Source: CAMLLJ01 sp035759585
Lineage (GTDB): Bacteria > Gemmatimonadota > Gemmatimonadetes > Gemmatimonadales > GWC2-71-9
DNA: 11,979 nt
NCBI GenBank assembly: GCA_035759585.1
Contig: DASTUP010000074.1
Span: 1 to 11,979, forward strand
Direction of reading: 5' to 3'
How positions within the stretch are numbered: the first letter of the stretch is position 1; every line of letters begins with the position of its first letter. The position numbers and the translations under genes are program-made. Shown here one piece after another: positions 1 to 7,006 of this stretch. The notes below the pieces were generated by a model that did not search any database, was not told the DNA's origin, and saw nothing but the letters and a program-made list of their open reading frames with translations.

Positions 1-1
1 G

Positions 2-79
2 GCGGGGCGCGTCGTGGGGCGAGTCGCCGGAATCGGAATGGGCCTGTGGGGCGCCGGGTTGCTGGCGGGCGCCGTGTAA
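2..79 (+). CDS. Possible 3' end of a plus-strand gene (partial)
   Basis: The frame starting at base 2 is open to a TAA at 77-79 and reads as a small, hydrophobic, Gly/Ala/Val-rich tail ending in GLWGAGLLAGAV. This composition suits the end of a membrane-associated or glycine-zipper-like protein. The stop is followed three bases later by a strong hairpin (82-107) and then by the stop of the convergent UPF0182 gene, the normal arrangement for two genes meeting tail to tail. Only 25 codons are visible, and a stop-free run of that length is common in DNA of this base composition, so the call rests mainly on context. No function can be given. Confidence 0.4.
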   Translation, partial: AGRVVGRVAGIGMGLWGAGLLAGAV

Positions 80-80
80 G

Positions 81-108
81 TCCGCTGCCGCGTCGCGCGA
101 GCAGCGGG
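81..108. terminator. Hairpin between convergent gene ends, possible bidirectional terminator
   Basis: Bases 82-88 (CCGCTGC) pair perfectly with 101-107 (GCAGCGG). The stem extends inward through CGCG at 89-92 with CGCG at 96-99, leaving a 3-nt loop and one bulged A at 100. It lies in the 39-nt gap between the TAA at 77-79 and the UPF0182 stop at 119. No clear U-tract follows on either strand, so it is not a textbook intrinsic terminator. Its position between two stop codons is the main argument for a role in 3'-end formation. Confidence 0.5.
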
Positions 109-118
109 ACGACGAGCT

Positions 119-2971
119 TCATTCCACCCCCATCTCCCGCAGCACCTCGCCAAGCTTCCGCATCTCCTCACCGTACGTCGCCCAGTCCTCCGAGCGCTGC
201 GCGGCGCGCGCGCGCTCGTAATGCTCCAGCGCCCGCCGCCCGAGCTCACGGGTAGTCTCACTCGCGGTCGCAGCTCCCGCCGGCACACCTTCCGCCTCGT
301 CCGCCGCTCCCGCCCGCGCCGCCTCCCCGAACAACGCCGCCAGCGCCGCATCGAGCGTCTCCGCCATTGCCACCTGCCCCTCGTGCGCCGCCACCACGCG
401 CTTGAGCTCGGGAATCCGCCCGCCCTGTGCCCGCAGATAGAGCGGCTGCACGTAGATGAGCGAGCCGCCGATCGGGATCACCAGGAGCTCGCCGCGCAGG
501 ACCTCCGAGCCCCGCTGGTCCCAGAGGCTGATCTGCCGCGCGACTTCGGTGTCCTGGTTGATCCGGTTCACGATCTGGTTCGGGCCGAAGACGAGGCTCT
601 GCCGCGGAAACTTGTAGACCGCGAGCCGCCCGTACTCCTCCCCGTCGTTCCGCGCGATCATCCACGCAGCAAGGTTGTCCTTCTGTCTCGGCGTGAACGG
701 CCGCATCAGGATGAACTCCTCGTCCGGCTCGCCCGGCAGGCGCATCACCATGTGGCGGAGGAACGCCTCGCCGGTCGACTGCCGCTCGCCGCTCGGAAGC
801 GCCGTCGAGCCGCCAGGGATCTGCCACTGGTCCTCGCGGTGATAGAACGTCTCCGGATTTCCCATGTGGTACGTGGCGTAGAGGCTCGTCTGCAGGCGGA
901 AGAGGTCTTCGGGATAGCGGATGTGCGCGCGCAGGTCCCCCGGCATCGAGTCGAACGGCAGCATGACGCCGGGATAGATCGCGTCCATCGTGCGGATGAT
1001 CGGGTCGCCCGGCTCCGTGATGAAGGCGCGGACCGTGCCGTCGTACGCGTCGATCGCCACCTTGGCGCTGTTCCGCATGTAGTTGACGCCGCCGACGGAC
1101 TCCGAGTACGGATAGCGGCCCGACGCGGTGTAGGCGTCGAGCAGCCAGGTGAGCCGGCCGTTCTCGCGGATCACGAGGTACGGATCGCGGTCGAACAGCA
1201 GGAATGGAAGCGCCCGGTGAGCGCGCTCCCGCACGGCGCGGTGGTACAGGATGCGCGTACGCTCGTCCAGGTCGCTCGAGAGGAGGATGTTGAGCGATCC
1301 GAAACGGAACGCATAGAGGAGCCGCCGTCCGAACGACGCGACCGGCACGCCGCCGGCGCCGTCGTACGCGGAGTACGCGGCCGCATCCCCCTCGCCCGCC
1401 GGATAATCGAACTCCCGCTGCCCGCTCGGCGCCAGCACGAAGTCGTTCGAGCGCTCGCCGAAGTAGATCTGCGGGCGCGTGATCTCGAGGTCCACCGTCG
1501 AGACCGGCGGCAGGTCCTTGATGAACAGCACCGGCAGCCCCTCCGGCGTCACCTCATTGGACGGGCCGAGGGTCACGCCCATGCCGTGCGTGTACGTGAG
1601 GTGCTCGTTGATGAACCCGCGCGTGGGCAGCGCCTCGGTATTCAGCTCGCGCGCGGAGAGCATCACCTGGCGGAGGTCCCCGTCGAGGCGGTAGCGGTCG
1701 TCGTCCACTGCGATGAAGTCGTAGTAGGTGCGGATCGACTGAATCTGCCCGAACGTCTGCAGCAGCGGCTCGCGGTCCCAGAGGCGCACGTTGTCGATCG
1801 TCGCGCGGTTGTCGGCGATGATCTCCGGCGTGAGCGCCGCGTCGGGGGCGAGGTCGCGCGACTCGACGCTGTCGATGCCCCAGGCCGCGCGCGTCGCGGC
1901 GATGTGATGGATGATCTGCGGTGTCTCGCGGGCGAGCTCGTTCGGCTGCACCACGAGCCGCTGATAGAGACTCGGAACGATCCCCGACGCGATGGCGATC
2001 GCGACGTACACGAGCACGACGCGAATCGTCACCCGAACCAGCCGACCGCGGAAGCCGGCCCAGGCGATGAGCGCGGCCCCGATGAGTGCCGCGATGCTCA
2101 GGACGTGCAGCGCCGGGATCCGGATCTGCAGGTCGGTGTATGTGGCTCCGGCGAGCGGCGCGTGATCGCCGAAGAGGAGGCCGGGAATGCGGACGTAGTG
2201 AATGCGCAGCGCCGTCACGAGCAGCATCACCCCGGCGAGCAGCGCGAAGTGCGCCTGCGGCCGGGGACGGATCGAGAGACGGTTCGCGACGGCGCCGATC
2301 TCCGCGCGCACCAGGTAGATGGGAAGCGCGACGAGGAGCAGCGCGACGATGAGCATCGCGAAGGCAAAGCCGAGCGCCACCTCGATCGCCGGGAGACTGA
2401 AGACGTAGTAGCCGATGTCCCGCCCGAAGACGGGATCGATGCGGCCGAACGGCGTGCCGTGGATCGCCTGCAGCGCGGTGATCCACTCGCGCGTGACCGA
2501 CAGCGCTGCCATGATCGCCAGGAACGCCGTCCAGGGCAGCGCGAGCCGCACGCTCTTCCGTTCCAGCATCGAGCGCAGCTCGTTCGAGATCCCGCCGATG
2601 CCGCCGACGTACCCGTGGATCGACTCGCGGTCGGGATCGACGCCGGCGAGCGCGAAGCGGGCGTTGCCGTAGAGGAAGAGGAACGCGACGATGCCGGCGA
2701 GGAGGCCGATCGCCCATTGCGCCGCGATCTTCGTGACGAAGATCCGCTCGAAGCCGATCTCGCGGAACCAGAGCCAGTCGGAGAGACGCAGGGCGAGGGC
2801 GGGGAGGAAGAGGAGGCCGACCACGAGGAGCAGCATGAGCCCGAAGAGGATGCGCCGGCGGCGGTTCCCACCGCGGCGTCCTGCTACCCGCTTCGATCGA
2901 AGGGGCCGGATGCCGGCTTCGCGGAGGTGGCGCACGAACGGATCCTCGTCCGGCGGCATCGGATTCGACAC
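119..2971 (-). CDS. UPF0182 family integral membrane protein
   Basis: Full-length member (950 aa) of the UPF0182 family (Pfam PF03699), large membrane proteins of unknown function. Seven hydrophobic segments lie in the first third, near residues 41-62, 82-101, 143-159, 195-221, 241-257, 287-307 and 313-334. A large soluble domain follows, presumably on the outer face of the membrane. Family hallmarks are DWLWFREIGF (65-74), DPVFGRDIGYYVFSLP (179-194), QPNELARETP (342-351), NVRLWD (394-399), RELN (441-444) and THGMG (461-465). The C-terminus is a charged helix (about 905-948), as is usual in the family, after an Ala/Glu-rich linker. The start is GTG, chosen because AAGGA lies 6 nt upstream; an in-frame ATG four codons later (2959) has no such site. 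The 174-bp gap and hairpins upstream suggest its own transcript. The family call is secure; the biochemical role is unknown. Confidence 0.95.
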   Translation of the reverse strand: MSNPMPPDEDPFVRHLREAGIRPLRSKRVAGRRGGNRRRRILFGLMLLLVVGLLFLPALALRLSDWLWFREIGFERIFVTKIAAQWAIGLLAGIVAFLFLYGNARFALAGVDPDRESIHGYVGGIGGISNELRSMLERKSVRLALPWTAFLAIMAALSVTREWITALQAIHGTPFGRIDPVFGRDIGYYVFSLPAIEVALGFAFAMLIVALLLVALPIYLVRAEIGAVANRLSIRPRPQAHFALLAGVMLLVTALRIHYVRIPGLLFGDHAPLAGATYTDLQIRIPALHVLSIAALIGAALIAWAGFRGRLVRVTIRVVLVYVAIAIASGIVPSLYQRLVVQPNELARETPQIIHHIAATRAAWGIDSVESRDLAPDAALTPEIIADNRATIDNVRLWDREPLLQTFGQIQSIRTYYDFIAVDDDRYRLDGDLRQVMLSARELNTEALPTRGFINEHLTYTHGMGVTLGPSNEVTPEGLPVLFIKDLPPVSTVDLEITRPQIYFGERSNDFVLAPSGQREFDYPAGEGDAAAYSAYDGAGGVPVASFGRRLLYAFRFGSLNILLSSDLDERTRILYHRAVRERAHRALPFLLFDRDPYLVIRENGRLTWLLDAYTASGRYPYSESVGGVNYMRNSAKVAIDAYDGTVRAFITEPGDPIIRTMDAIYPGVMLPFDSMPGDLRAHIRYPEDLFRLQTSLYATYHMGNPETFYHREDQWQIPGGSTALPSGERQSTGEAFLRHMVMRLPGEPDEEFILMRPFTPRQKDNLAAWMIARNDGEEYGRLAVYKFPRQSLVFGPNQIVNRINQDTEVARQISLWDQRGSEVLRGELLVIPIGGSLIYVQPLYLRAQGGRIPELKRVVAAHEGQVAMAETLDAALAALFGEAARAGAADEAEGVPAGAATASETTRELGRRALEHYERARAAQRSEDWATYGEEMRKLGEVLREMGVE

Positions 2972-2977
2972 GGCTGG

Positions 2978-2982
2978 TCCTT
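2978..2982 (-). promoter_or_regulatory. Ribosome binding site of the UPF0182 gene
   Basis: On the minus strand AAGGA stands 6 nt before the GTG at 2971 and 18 nt before the alternative ATG at 2959. This spacing decides for the GTG start. Confidence 0.65.
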
Positions 2983-3109
2983 GTGTGGGACCTTTGGAAG
3001 ATAGCCGCGCCGCGCGGACCCCGGAGCAGGAGCACGCCGAGCGGCGAATTCATTCGCCGGCAGCGAACCCGCATTGCATCGACGAGACCCGATCGCGATC
3101 AGTAACGAT
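2983..3109 (-). other. Intergenic leader upstream of UPF0182
   Basis: This non-coding stretch between the hairpin after lipoprotein A and the UPF0182 start should hold the UPF0182 promoter. I see a possible -10-like TATCTT (minus strand, about 2997-3002) but no convincing -35 box, so no promoter is called. It contains the inverted repeat at 3042-3059 and a small GC-rich stem at 3005-3017 (CCGCG/CGCGG with a 3-nt loop). No open frame with gene-like features was found in it. Confidence 0.4.
3042..3059. repeat. 18-bp inverted repeat upstream of UPF0182
   Basis: CGGCGAAT (3042-3049) is followed after 2 nt by its exact reverse complement ATTCGCCG (3052-3059). In DNA this is a compact near-perfect palindrome that could bind a dimeric regulator. 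In RNA it folds as a 7-bp stem with a 4-nt loop. It lies about 70 nt upstream of the UPF0182 GTG, a plausible place for an operator, but nothing proves either role. Confidence 0.4.
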
Positions 3110-3132
3110 GGCCCGGGTCGTAGACCCGGGCC
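3110..3132 (-). terminator. Strong hairpin downstream of lipoprotein A, likely operon terminator
   Basis: GGCCCGGGTC (3110-3119) and GACCCGGGCC (3123-3132) form a perfect 10-bp GC-rich stem with a 3-nt loop, 13 nt past the stop of lipoprotein A. In the minus-strand direction it is followed by ATCGTTACT, only a weak U-run. It is the best candidate for the 3' end of the nine-gene unit, or for a processing or stability hairpin if termination is Rho-dependent. Confidence 0.6.
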
Positions 3133-3145
3133 GTGCCTGCCGGCC

Positions 3146-4267
3146 TCAACGCGCAGCCGCCAGCCCCTGCAGGGCTGGCGCAGCGAGCCGCATCGCACCC
3201 GCGATATCGGTAGACGAAGTAAGGAAGGCAATCTCCAGCATGCGCTCTCCCTTCATCATCGCGAGCTCGCCGTCGACGCCGATCGCGACTTCGTCCCATG
3301 GACCTTCGAGCGTGTCCGCCCCCTCTGCCTCACGGTCCATGATGCCGACCGCTCCGAGCCCACCACGGCCTCGCACGAATCGCATTTCGTCTGCGCCGCC
3401 TACGAAGTGCGGCGTGAGGACCAGCGCCCTGTGCCTGCCGGTGTAGTATGCGCAGCTCCCGCCACCCGGATGGGCGAGCGCGCGTCCTTCGGACGCGCGA
3501 TAAGGCGCGACGACCAGTTTCCCGAGCACCGCCTCTGCGTCTTCTCGCGAGAGGACGCTGCAGGGGTCGCGCCCGGTCGGCGCTCCGGACGCTGCGTTGG
3601 GGTCCACGAACGGCAGATCCGGAATACGGTCGCGCACGCGCGTGGCGAGCACGGCCAGCACGGAGTCTTCCATTCCATGCGTCCCGCCCTCGATGACGAC
3701 GAACACCGTGCCGGCGCGGCCCATGAAGTTCGGCTTGCCGGGGAGGGCGCGGCGGTAGTCCCAGCCGTCTCCCGCCTGCTGCGTCGCGAAGAGCGAATCG
3801 TCGCCGACCCACGATCCCATCGTCCCGAACGCGAGCTCGGCCGCCCTTTCCTCGGCGCCGCTGCCGACACTCACCTGGATGAACACCCCGCCGGTGTCCA
3901 CCGGCTCGGGCGGGAGGTCGGATTTCATGCCCACGCGCTCGAGCGCCGCGCGCATCTCGTCCGCCTTTGCGCGCCGCGCGATCGTGATCGAATCCACGGG
4001 AAGCGGATAGAAGCAGCCTCCACGCTCCGCGCGCGGCGGTCCATTCAGCTTGCCGACCACGGCTTCGACCTCGGTGCCCGGGATCCACTCGCATGGCGAT
4101 GCCGGGACGGTCGCGGACTTCTCCGGGAGCCCGCTGACCTTCCCCGCCGATGCTCCCGGCGAGTCCACGATCGGCGTCCCCGCCTCCGTGTCGGCCTTCT
4201 CGCCGCCGCAGGCAGGAAGCAGCACGACTGCCACGGCGGCGACCCATCGCACCATGCGAGGCGACAT
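3146..4267 (-). CDS. Lipoprotein A with two cysteine-pair (DUF3558-like) domains
   Basis: Predicted lipoprotein of 373 aa. A type II signal peptide ends in the lipobox LPAC (17-20), giving C20 as the lipidated residue, followed by a low-complexity tether. Two related modules follow. Module 1 begins CEWIPGTEVEAVVG, with C59 and C85, and ends in VRDRIP (211-216). Module 2 begins PCSVLSREDAEAVLG, with C236 and C272, and ends near the C-terminus. The form 'C-x-x-[IL] ... E ... G ... C-x-Y' followed by a GWD/PWD turn and a beta strand resembles actinobacterial DUF3558 lipoproteins, but this is recognition by eye. It is clearly paralogous to lipoprotein B just upstream; both share VRDRIP, PCSVL, SCAY and DTLEG. 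The ATG at 4267 is preferred over upstream in-frame starts because GAGGAG lies 7 nt before it and it places the signal peptide correctly. It is the last gene of the tight cluster. Function unknown. Confidence 0.85.
   Translation of the reverse strand: MSPRMVRWVAAVAVVLLPACGGEKADTEAGTPIVDSPGASAGKVSGLPEKSATVPASPCEWIPGTEVEAVVGKLNGPPRAERGGCFYPLPVDSITIARRAKADEMRAALERVGMKSDLPPEPVDTGGVFIQVSVGSGAEERAAELAFGTMGSWVGDDSLFATQQAGDGWDYRRALPGKPNFMGRAGTVFVVIEGGTHGMEDSVLAVLATRVRDRIPDLPFVDPNAASGAPTGRDPCSVLSREDAEAVLGKLVVAPYRASEGRALAHPGGGSCAYYTGRHRALVLTPHFVGGADEMRFVRGRGGLGAVGIMDREAEGADTLEGPWDEVAIGVDGELAMMKGERMLEIAFLTSSTDIAGAMRLAAPALQGLAAAR
3158..3180 (-). repeat. Hairpin inside the last codons of lipoprotein A
   Basis: CGCCAGCCC (3158-3166) pairs exactly with GGGCTGGCG (3172-3180) across a 5-nt loop, a 9-bp stem. 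It sits entirely within the coding sequence for the final residues (around ALQGLAA) and ends nine bases before the stop codon. With the hairpin at 3110-3132 it makes two consecutive stems at the 3' end of the transcript. It may be part of a composite terminator or may simply reflect repetitive Ala/Leu codons. Confidence 0.45.
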
Positions 4268-4271
4268 GTGA

Positions 4272-5363
4272 TTACTCCTCGCCCCCGCGCTTTGCAGCCA
4301 TTCGTCCGAGCACGAGCTCCGCGATTCGCATCGCTCCGGCGGCATCGGCAGATGACATCAGATAACGGACGCCCAGCACTCGCCCTCCCTTGCGCACCAG
4401 CAGCTCTCCTGCGAGATCCACGACCGCTTCGTCCCACCTGCCCTCGAGCGTATCGCCCTCGATGCCGGGAAGGTCGGCGACCTGCTTCACCATTCCGCCC
4501 ACCATGCGCGCCGCGCTGAGCTCGACGCCGCCGTAGTTCCAGACGGGCGTGAGCACCAGCACGCGGTGGCCCGACGTGAGATAGGCACAGCTCTTCCCGG
4601 ATGGGTCCGCGAGCGGCGTGCGCTCGCGCGTGCGGTACGGATCGGCGACGAGCTCGCCGAGCTCGGCCTCCGCCTCGCCGCGCGCGAGCACGCTGCAGGG
4701 GTTCGGCCCTGGCGGCGTCCGCCCGGAGCGATCGGCGGCCGGATGCATCATCGGACCCTCGGGAATCCGGTCGCGCACCCGGCTCGCGATGGCGATGACG
4801 GTGTCGCGCGGAAGGTCGAGCTGCCGGACCTTCACCGAGACGCGCACGTGGCCGGCGCGGCCGTTGAAGACGGCTCCGCTGCGCGACGCGCCGATCTCGT
4901 CCCATCCCGGCGGGGTGCCCTCCGGCCTTTCCTCCGACGCCATTCCCTCGCCGCGCACGTCCGCTTCGGCATAGATCCCCGCGCGCGTCGGGTGGTACAT
5001 GGCGATCGCACGCTCGTCCATCCCCGACGCGCGGGCGCGCTCGGCACCTTCGCGCAGCTGCTTCCACTCGGCCGTCGTGGTGTCCACCACCACGTGATAC
5101 CAGCAGCCGCGATCCTCGGGCGTCGGCTCTCCGTCGAGCGGACCGGCGATGCGCTCGATCTCCGCGCGCGGAATCAGGTCGCAGCTCGCTGGACCGACAC
5201 TCGCACGGATCGAGTCCGGGCGCGTCTCCCCGGCCTGCTGCACGGTCTGGGTATCGGGCGCGGTATCGCCCCGGCGTTCAGAGCCGCCTCCGCTGGATCC
5301 GGCATCGGCATCGCAGCCGATCGCAGCGGCCGAGATGACGACGAGCAGAAACGAGTGTCTCAT
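4272..5363 (-). CDS. Lipoprotein B with two cysteine-pair (DUF3558-like) domains
   Basis: Predicted lipoprotein of 363 aa. A short hydrophobic signal peptide ends AAIGC, so C17 is the likely lipidation site, followed by a Ser/Gly/Thr-rich tether to about residue 57. Module 1 starts CDLIPRAEIERIAG (C61, C87) and closes with a GRAGHVRVSV strand and VRDRIP. Module 2 starts PCSVLARGEAEAELG (C223, C259) and closes with the GDTLEGRWDEA turn and an Ala-rich helix. Both modules align with those of lipoprotein A, whose gene begins 4 nt downstream, so the pair arose by gene duplication. The ATG at 5363 overlaps the stop of the OmpA gene as ATGA and has a GGAAAGG site 7 nt upstream. Much longer in-frame extensions upstream are antisense-like Arg-rich translation and are rejected. 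The paired cysteines suggest disulfides outside the cytoplasm. Ligand or partner unknown. Confidence 0.85.
   Translation of the reverse strand: MRHSFLLVVISAAAIGCDADAGSSGGGSERRGDTAPDTQTVQQAGETRPDSIRASVGPASCDLIPRAEIERIAGPLDGEPTPEDRGCWYHVVVDTTTAEWKQLREGAERARASGMDERAIAMYHPTRAGIYAEADVRGEGMASEERPEGTPPGWDEIGASRSGAVFNGRAGHVRVSVKVRQLDLPRDTVIAIASRVRDRIPEGPMMHPAADRSGRTPPGPNPCSVLARGEAEAELGELVADPYRTRERTPLADPSGKSCAYLTSGHRVLVLTPVWNYGGVELSAARMVGGMVKQVADLPGIEGDTLEGRWDEAVVDLAGELLVRKGGRVLGVRYLMSSADAAGAMRIAELVLGRMAAKRGGEE
4275..4280 (-). promoter_or_regulatory. Ribosome binding site of lipoprotein A
   Basis: Minus-strand GAGGAG lies 7 nt before the ATG at 4267, inside the last codons of lipoprotein B. It fixes the start of lipoprotein A and indicates close translational coupling of the two paralogues. 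Confidence 0.6.
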
Positions 5364-6478
5364 CCCGCTGCCTTTCCGCCCGCGCAGTCGCGCACGAGCT
5401 CCACCCGCCGGTTGCGCGCGCGACCTTCGATCGTCGCATTCGGCTCTCTCGGCCGCGCCGCCCCGAGACCCGCGACCCTGAGCCGAACGGCACTCACCTG
5501 GTGCCGCTCGATGAGCCGCGCCCGCACCGCTGCGACGCGCCGCTCCGACAGCGCCTTGTTGGCCGCCGCCGAGCCGATGCTGTCGGTGTGGCCCTCGAGC
5601 GTCGCGGTCCAGTCGGGATGGCGCTGGAGAATGCCCGCGATCGCTGCGATCGCGCGGTCCGATCCGGGTGCGATGTGCGCGCTGTTGAAAGCGAAGTAGA
5701 TCCCCGGCAGCTCGGCGCGGCAGGCGGAGGTGAGCTCGCGCTCGAGCGCGGCAGCGTCGGATGGAAGTTCGATCCGCGTGGTCTGCAGCACGTTGCCGGG
5801 CTCGCGGAACGCGCCGACCCACTTGAGGATGAGCGGATACGTGCTGTCGGCGTGGACCCAGAACTCCGGCTGCCACCGGCCCGCGCGCGCGGTGAGGTCG
5901 GCGCGGACGTGGAGCGCGCGCAACTGGACGCGTTGCCCGTTGAGCAGCACCGGAAACGGAGCCGCGCCGGTGCTCACGGGCGCTATGGTGCCGCGCCATC
6001 GCACCGGCGCGGAGCGTCCGCCTCCGATGCCGAGCGATCGGAGCTGGCCGGAACCGGGCATTTCGTTCACGGACATGATCTGAAAGCTGTCCGGTTTCCC
6101 CTCGAGCATCCGGCGATACGTGGCGCGCGAGAGGGCGTGCATCGTATACCCCGGATGCGCCTCGGGCGCCTTGGCATCGTGATATCCGCGAAGGCGGCGC
6201 GCGCCGGCGATGTCACGCGACGCCTCGAAATACCGGAACTCCTGGCGCAGGGTGTCGCCGTTGTCGTGCACTTCCTCCAGGCGCCATTCGTAATGCAATC
6301 CCGAGTCGGAGGCGAGTCGCACCCGGTGCACCGACTCGCGCTCCGCCGTCGGCGTCGAGAGCGTCTGCACGATCGTGGCGCCGGTGCCGAGGGGGATGCG
6401 GCCGGCGGGCGCCTGCGCCTCCGCGGCGGCGGCGAATGCCGCAAAGGCACAGGCGACCGACAGACCCGGGCGCTTCAT
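5360..6478 (-). CDS. Secreted protein with C-terminal OmpA peptidoglycan-binding domain
   Basis: Protein of 372 aa. A Sec signal peptide is likely cleaved after AEA (residue 21). Residues 22 to about 255 form a mostly beta region that I do not recognise; its end (FWVHADSTYPLILKW) resembles the strand pattern of LolA-type domains, a weak impression only. Residues from about 262 to 365 are an OmpA C-terminal domain: YFAFNSAHI, GHTDSIGSAAANKALSERR, the GLG turn and ARNRRVEL. D299 and R314 match the E. coli OmpA pair D271/R286 in spacing and context, so binding of diaminopimelate in peptidoglycan is expected. No 8-strand barrel is evident, so it may be periplasmic rather than an outer-membrane porin. 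The ATG at 6478 overlaps the upstream stop as ATGA; an ATG six codons earlier gives a poorer signal peptide. It probably anchors products of the cluster to the cell wall. Confidence 0.88.
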   Translation of the reverse strand: MKRPGLSVACAFAAFAAAAEAQAPAGRIPLGTGATIVQTLSTPTAERESVHRVRLASDSGLHYEWRLEEVHDNGDTLRQEFRYFEASRDIAGARRLRGYHDAKAPEAHPGYTMHALSRATYRRMLEGKPDSFQIMSVNEMPGSGQLRSLGIGGGRSAPVRWRGTIAPVSTGAAPFPVLLNGQRVQLRALHVRADLTARAGRWQPEFWVHADSTYPLILKWVGAFREPGNVLQTTRIELPSDAAALERELTSACRAELPGIYFAFNSAHIAPGSDRAIAAIAGILQRHPDWTATLEGHTDSIGSAAANKALSERRVAAVRARLIERHQVSAVRLRVAGLGAARPREPNATIEGRARNRRVELVRDCAGGKAAG

Positions 6479-6966
6479 GACGAGCGACTCCGGCATTCCA
6501 CGGTTCCCTCCATCTTCACTCCGTCCTTCGTCTGGCCGCGGAAGCTCGCCGTCCCGCCGGTGGCCGTCTGCTTCACCGCCACGGTGCCGCGTCCCCGGAG
6601 CGGCGGCGCATTTCCCGGCGCGAGCTCGGGCGGAATCGCGAAGATCTCGTACCGGGGCTGCTCACCACCCTCTATCGGGAAAACCACAGCCACGACGAAT
6701 CCATCCGGCTTTCCTTTTCCCGAGGCCAGGAAGAATTCCATGGTGCTGGGAGACTTCGGCCTCGCCGCGCCAACCGTGAATGCCATGATGTGCATGGCCG
6801 GGTACGCATTGGCCTGCACATCGCACTGCTCTGCCATCTCGTAGGTGCCGGCGTGCGGCCCGCCCGAAATGGTGACGCGGATCGTGCTCGACTGCGCCGC
6901 GGCGTGCGGTGGGGCGGGGAAGATGATCGCGGCGGCGAAGAGAGCGGCTCGGGCGATGTTCGTCAT
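6475..6966 (-). CDS. Small secreted beta-rich protein, unknown function (163 aa)
   Basis: A signal peptide (1-24, ending HAAAQ) precedes a compact domain of about 139 residues. It opens with IRVTISGGPHAGTYEM, contains hydrophobic strands (FVVAVVFPIE, RYEIFAIP) and closes with a FRGQTKDGVKMEGTVEC strand pair. C48 near the start and C158 near the end would join the two ends of the domain by a disulfide. Opening with a GG..AGTY motif and ending with GTVEC suggests a small beta-sandwich, but I recognise no named family. The ATG at 6966 has GGAG 6 nt upstream. It is followed by the OmpA gene in ATGA overlap and preceded by a 40-nt gap after the 154-aa gene. It is probably exported to the periplasm. 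Confidence 0.8.
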   Translation of the reverse strand: MTNIARAALFAAAIIFPAPPHAAAQSSTIRVTISGGPHAGTYEMAEQCDVQANAYPAMHIMAFTVGAARPKSPSTMEFFLASGKGKPDGFVVAVVFPIEGGEQPRYEIFAIPPELAPGNAPPLRGRGTVAVKQTATGGTASFRGQTKDGVKMEGTVECRSRSS

Positions 6967-7006
6967 CGAAAGCTCCGGAATGCTGAGTCTGAGTGCGTGG
7001 CGGCGG

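Noticed and set aside
221..3004. A 927-codon plus-strand open frame opposite UPF0182
   Set aside because: It is exactly antisense to a gene with clear family motifs. Its product is Arg/Glu/Asp/His-rich with no hydrophobic core or domain, as expected for a shadow frame in G+C-rich DNA.
2990..3010. Sigma70 promoter with -10-like TATCTT upstream of UPF0182
   Set aside because: No recognisable -35 element lies at the right distance in the GC-rich sequence, so the match is not better than chance.
1554..3074. A 506-codon minus-strand frame overlapping UPF0182 in another frame
   Set aside because: The product is almost entirely Arg/Pro/Ala/His and lies within the coding region of a conserved membrane protein in a different frame.
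3074..4519. A 481-codon plus-strand open frame opposite lipoproteins A and B
   Set aside because: It runs across the junction of two minus-strand genes with good start sites and lipoboxes. The product is Arg/His-rich and shows no signal or domain.
4272..5999. N-terminal extension of lipoprotein B to 5999
   Set aside because: The extra 212 codons overlap the OmpA domain in another frame and are Arg-rich. The ATG at 5363 gives a lipoprotein signal and an ATGA junction.
4566..6844. Long plus-strand open frames (4566-5699 and 5501-6844) opposite lipoprotein B and the OmpA gene
   Set aside because: They overlap each other and lie antisense to well-supported genes. The composition is that of reverse-frame translation.
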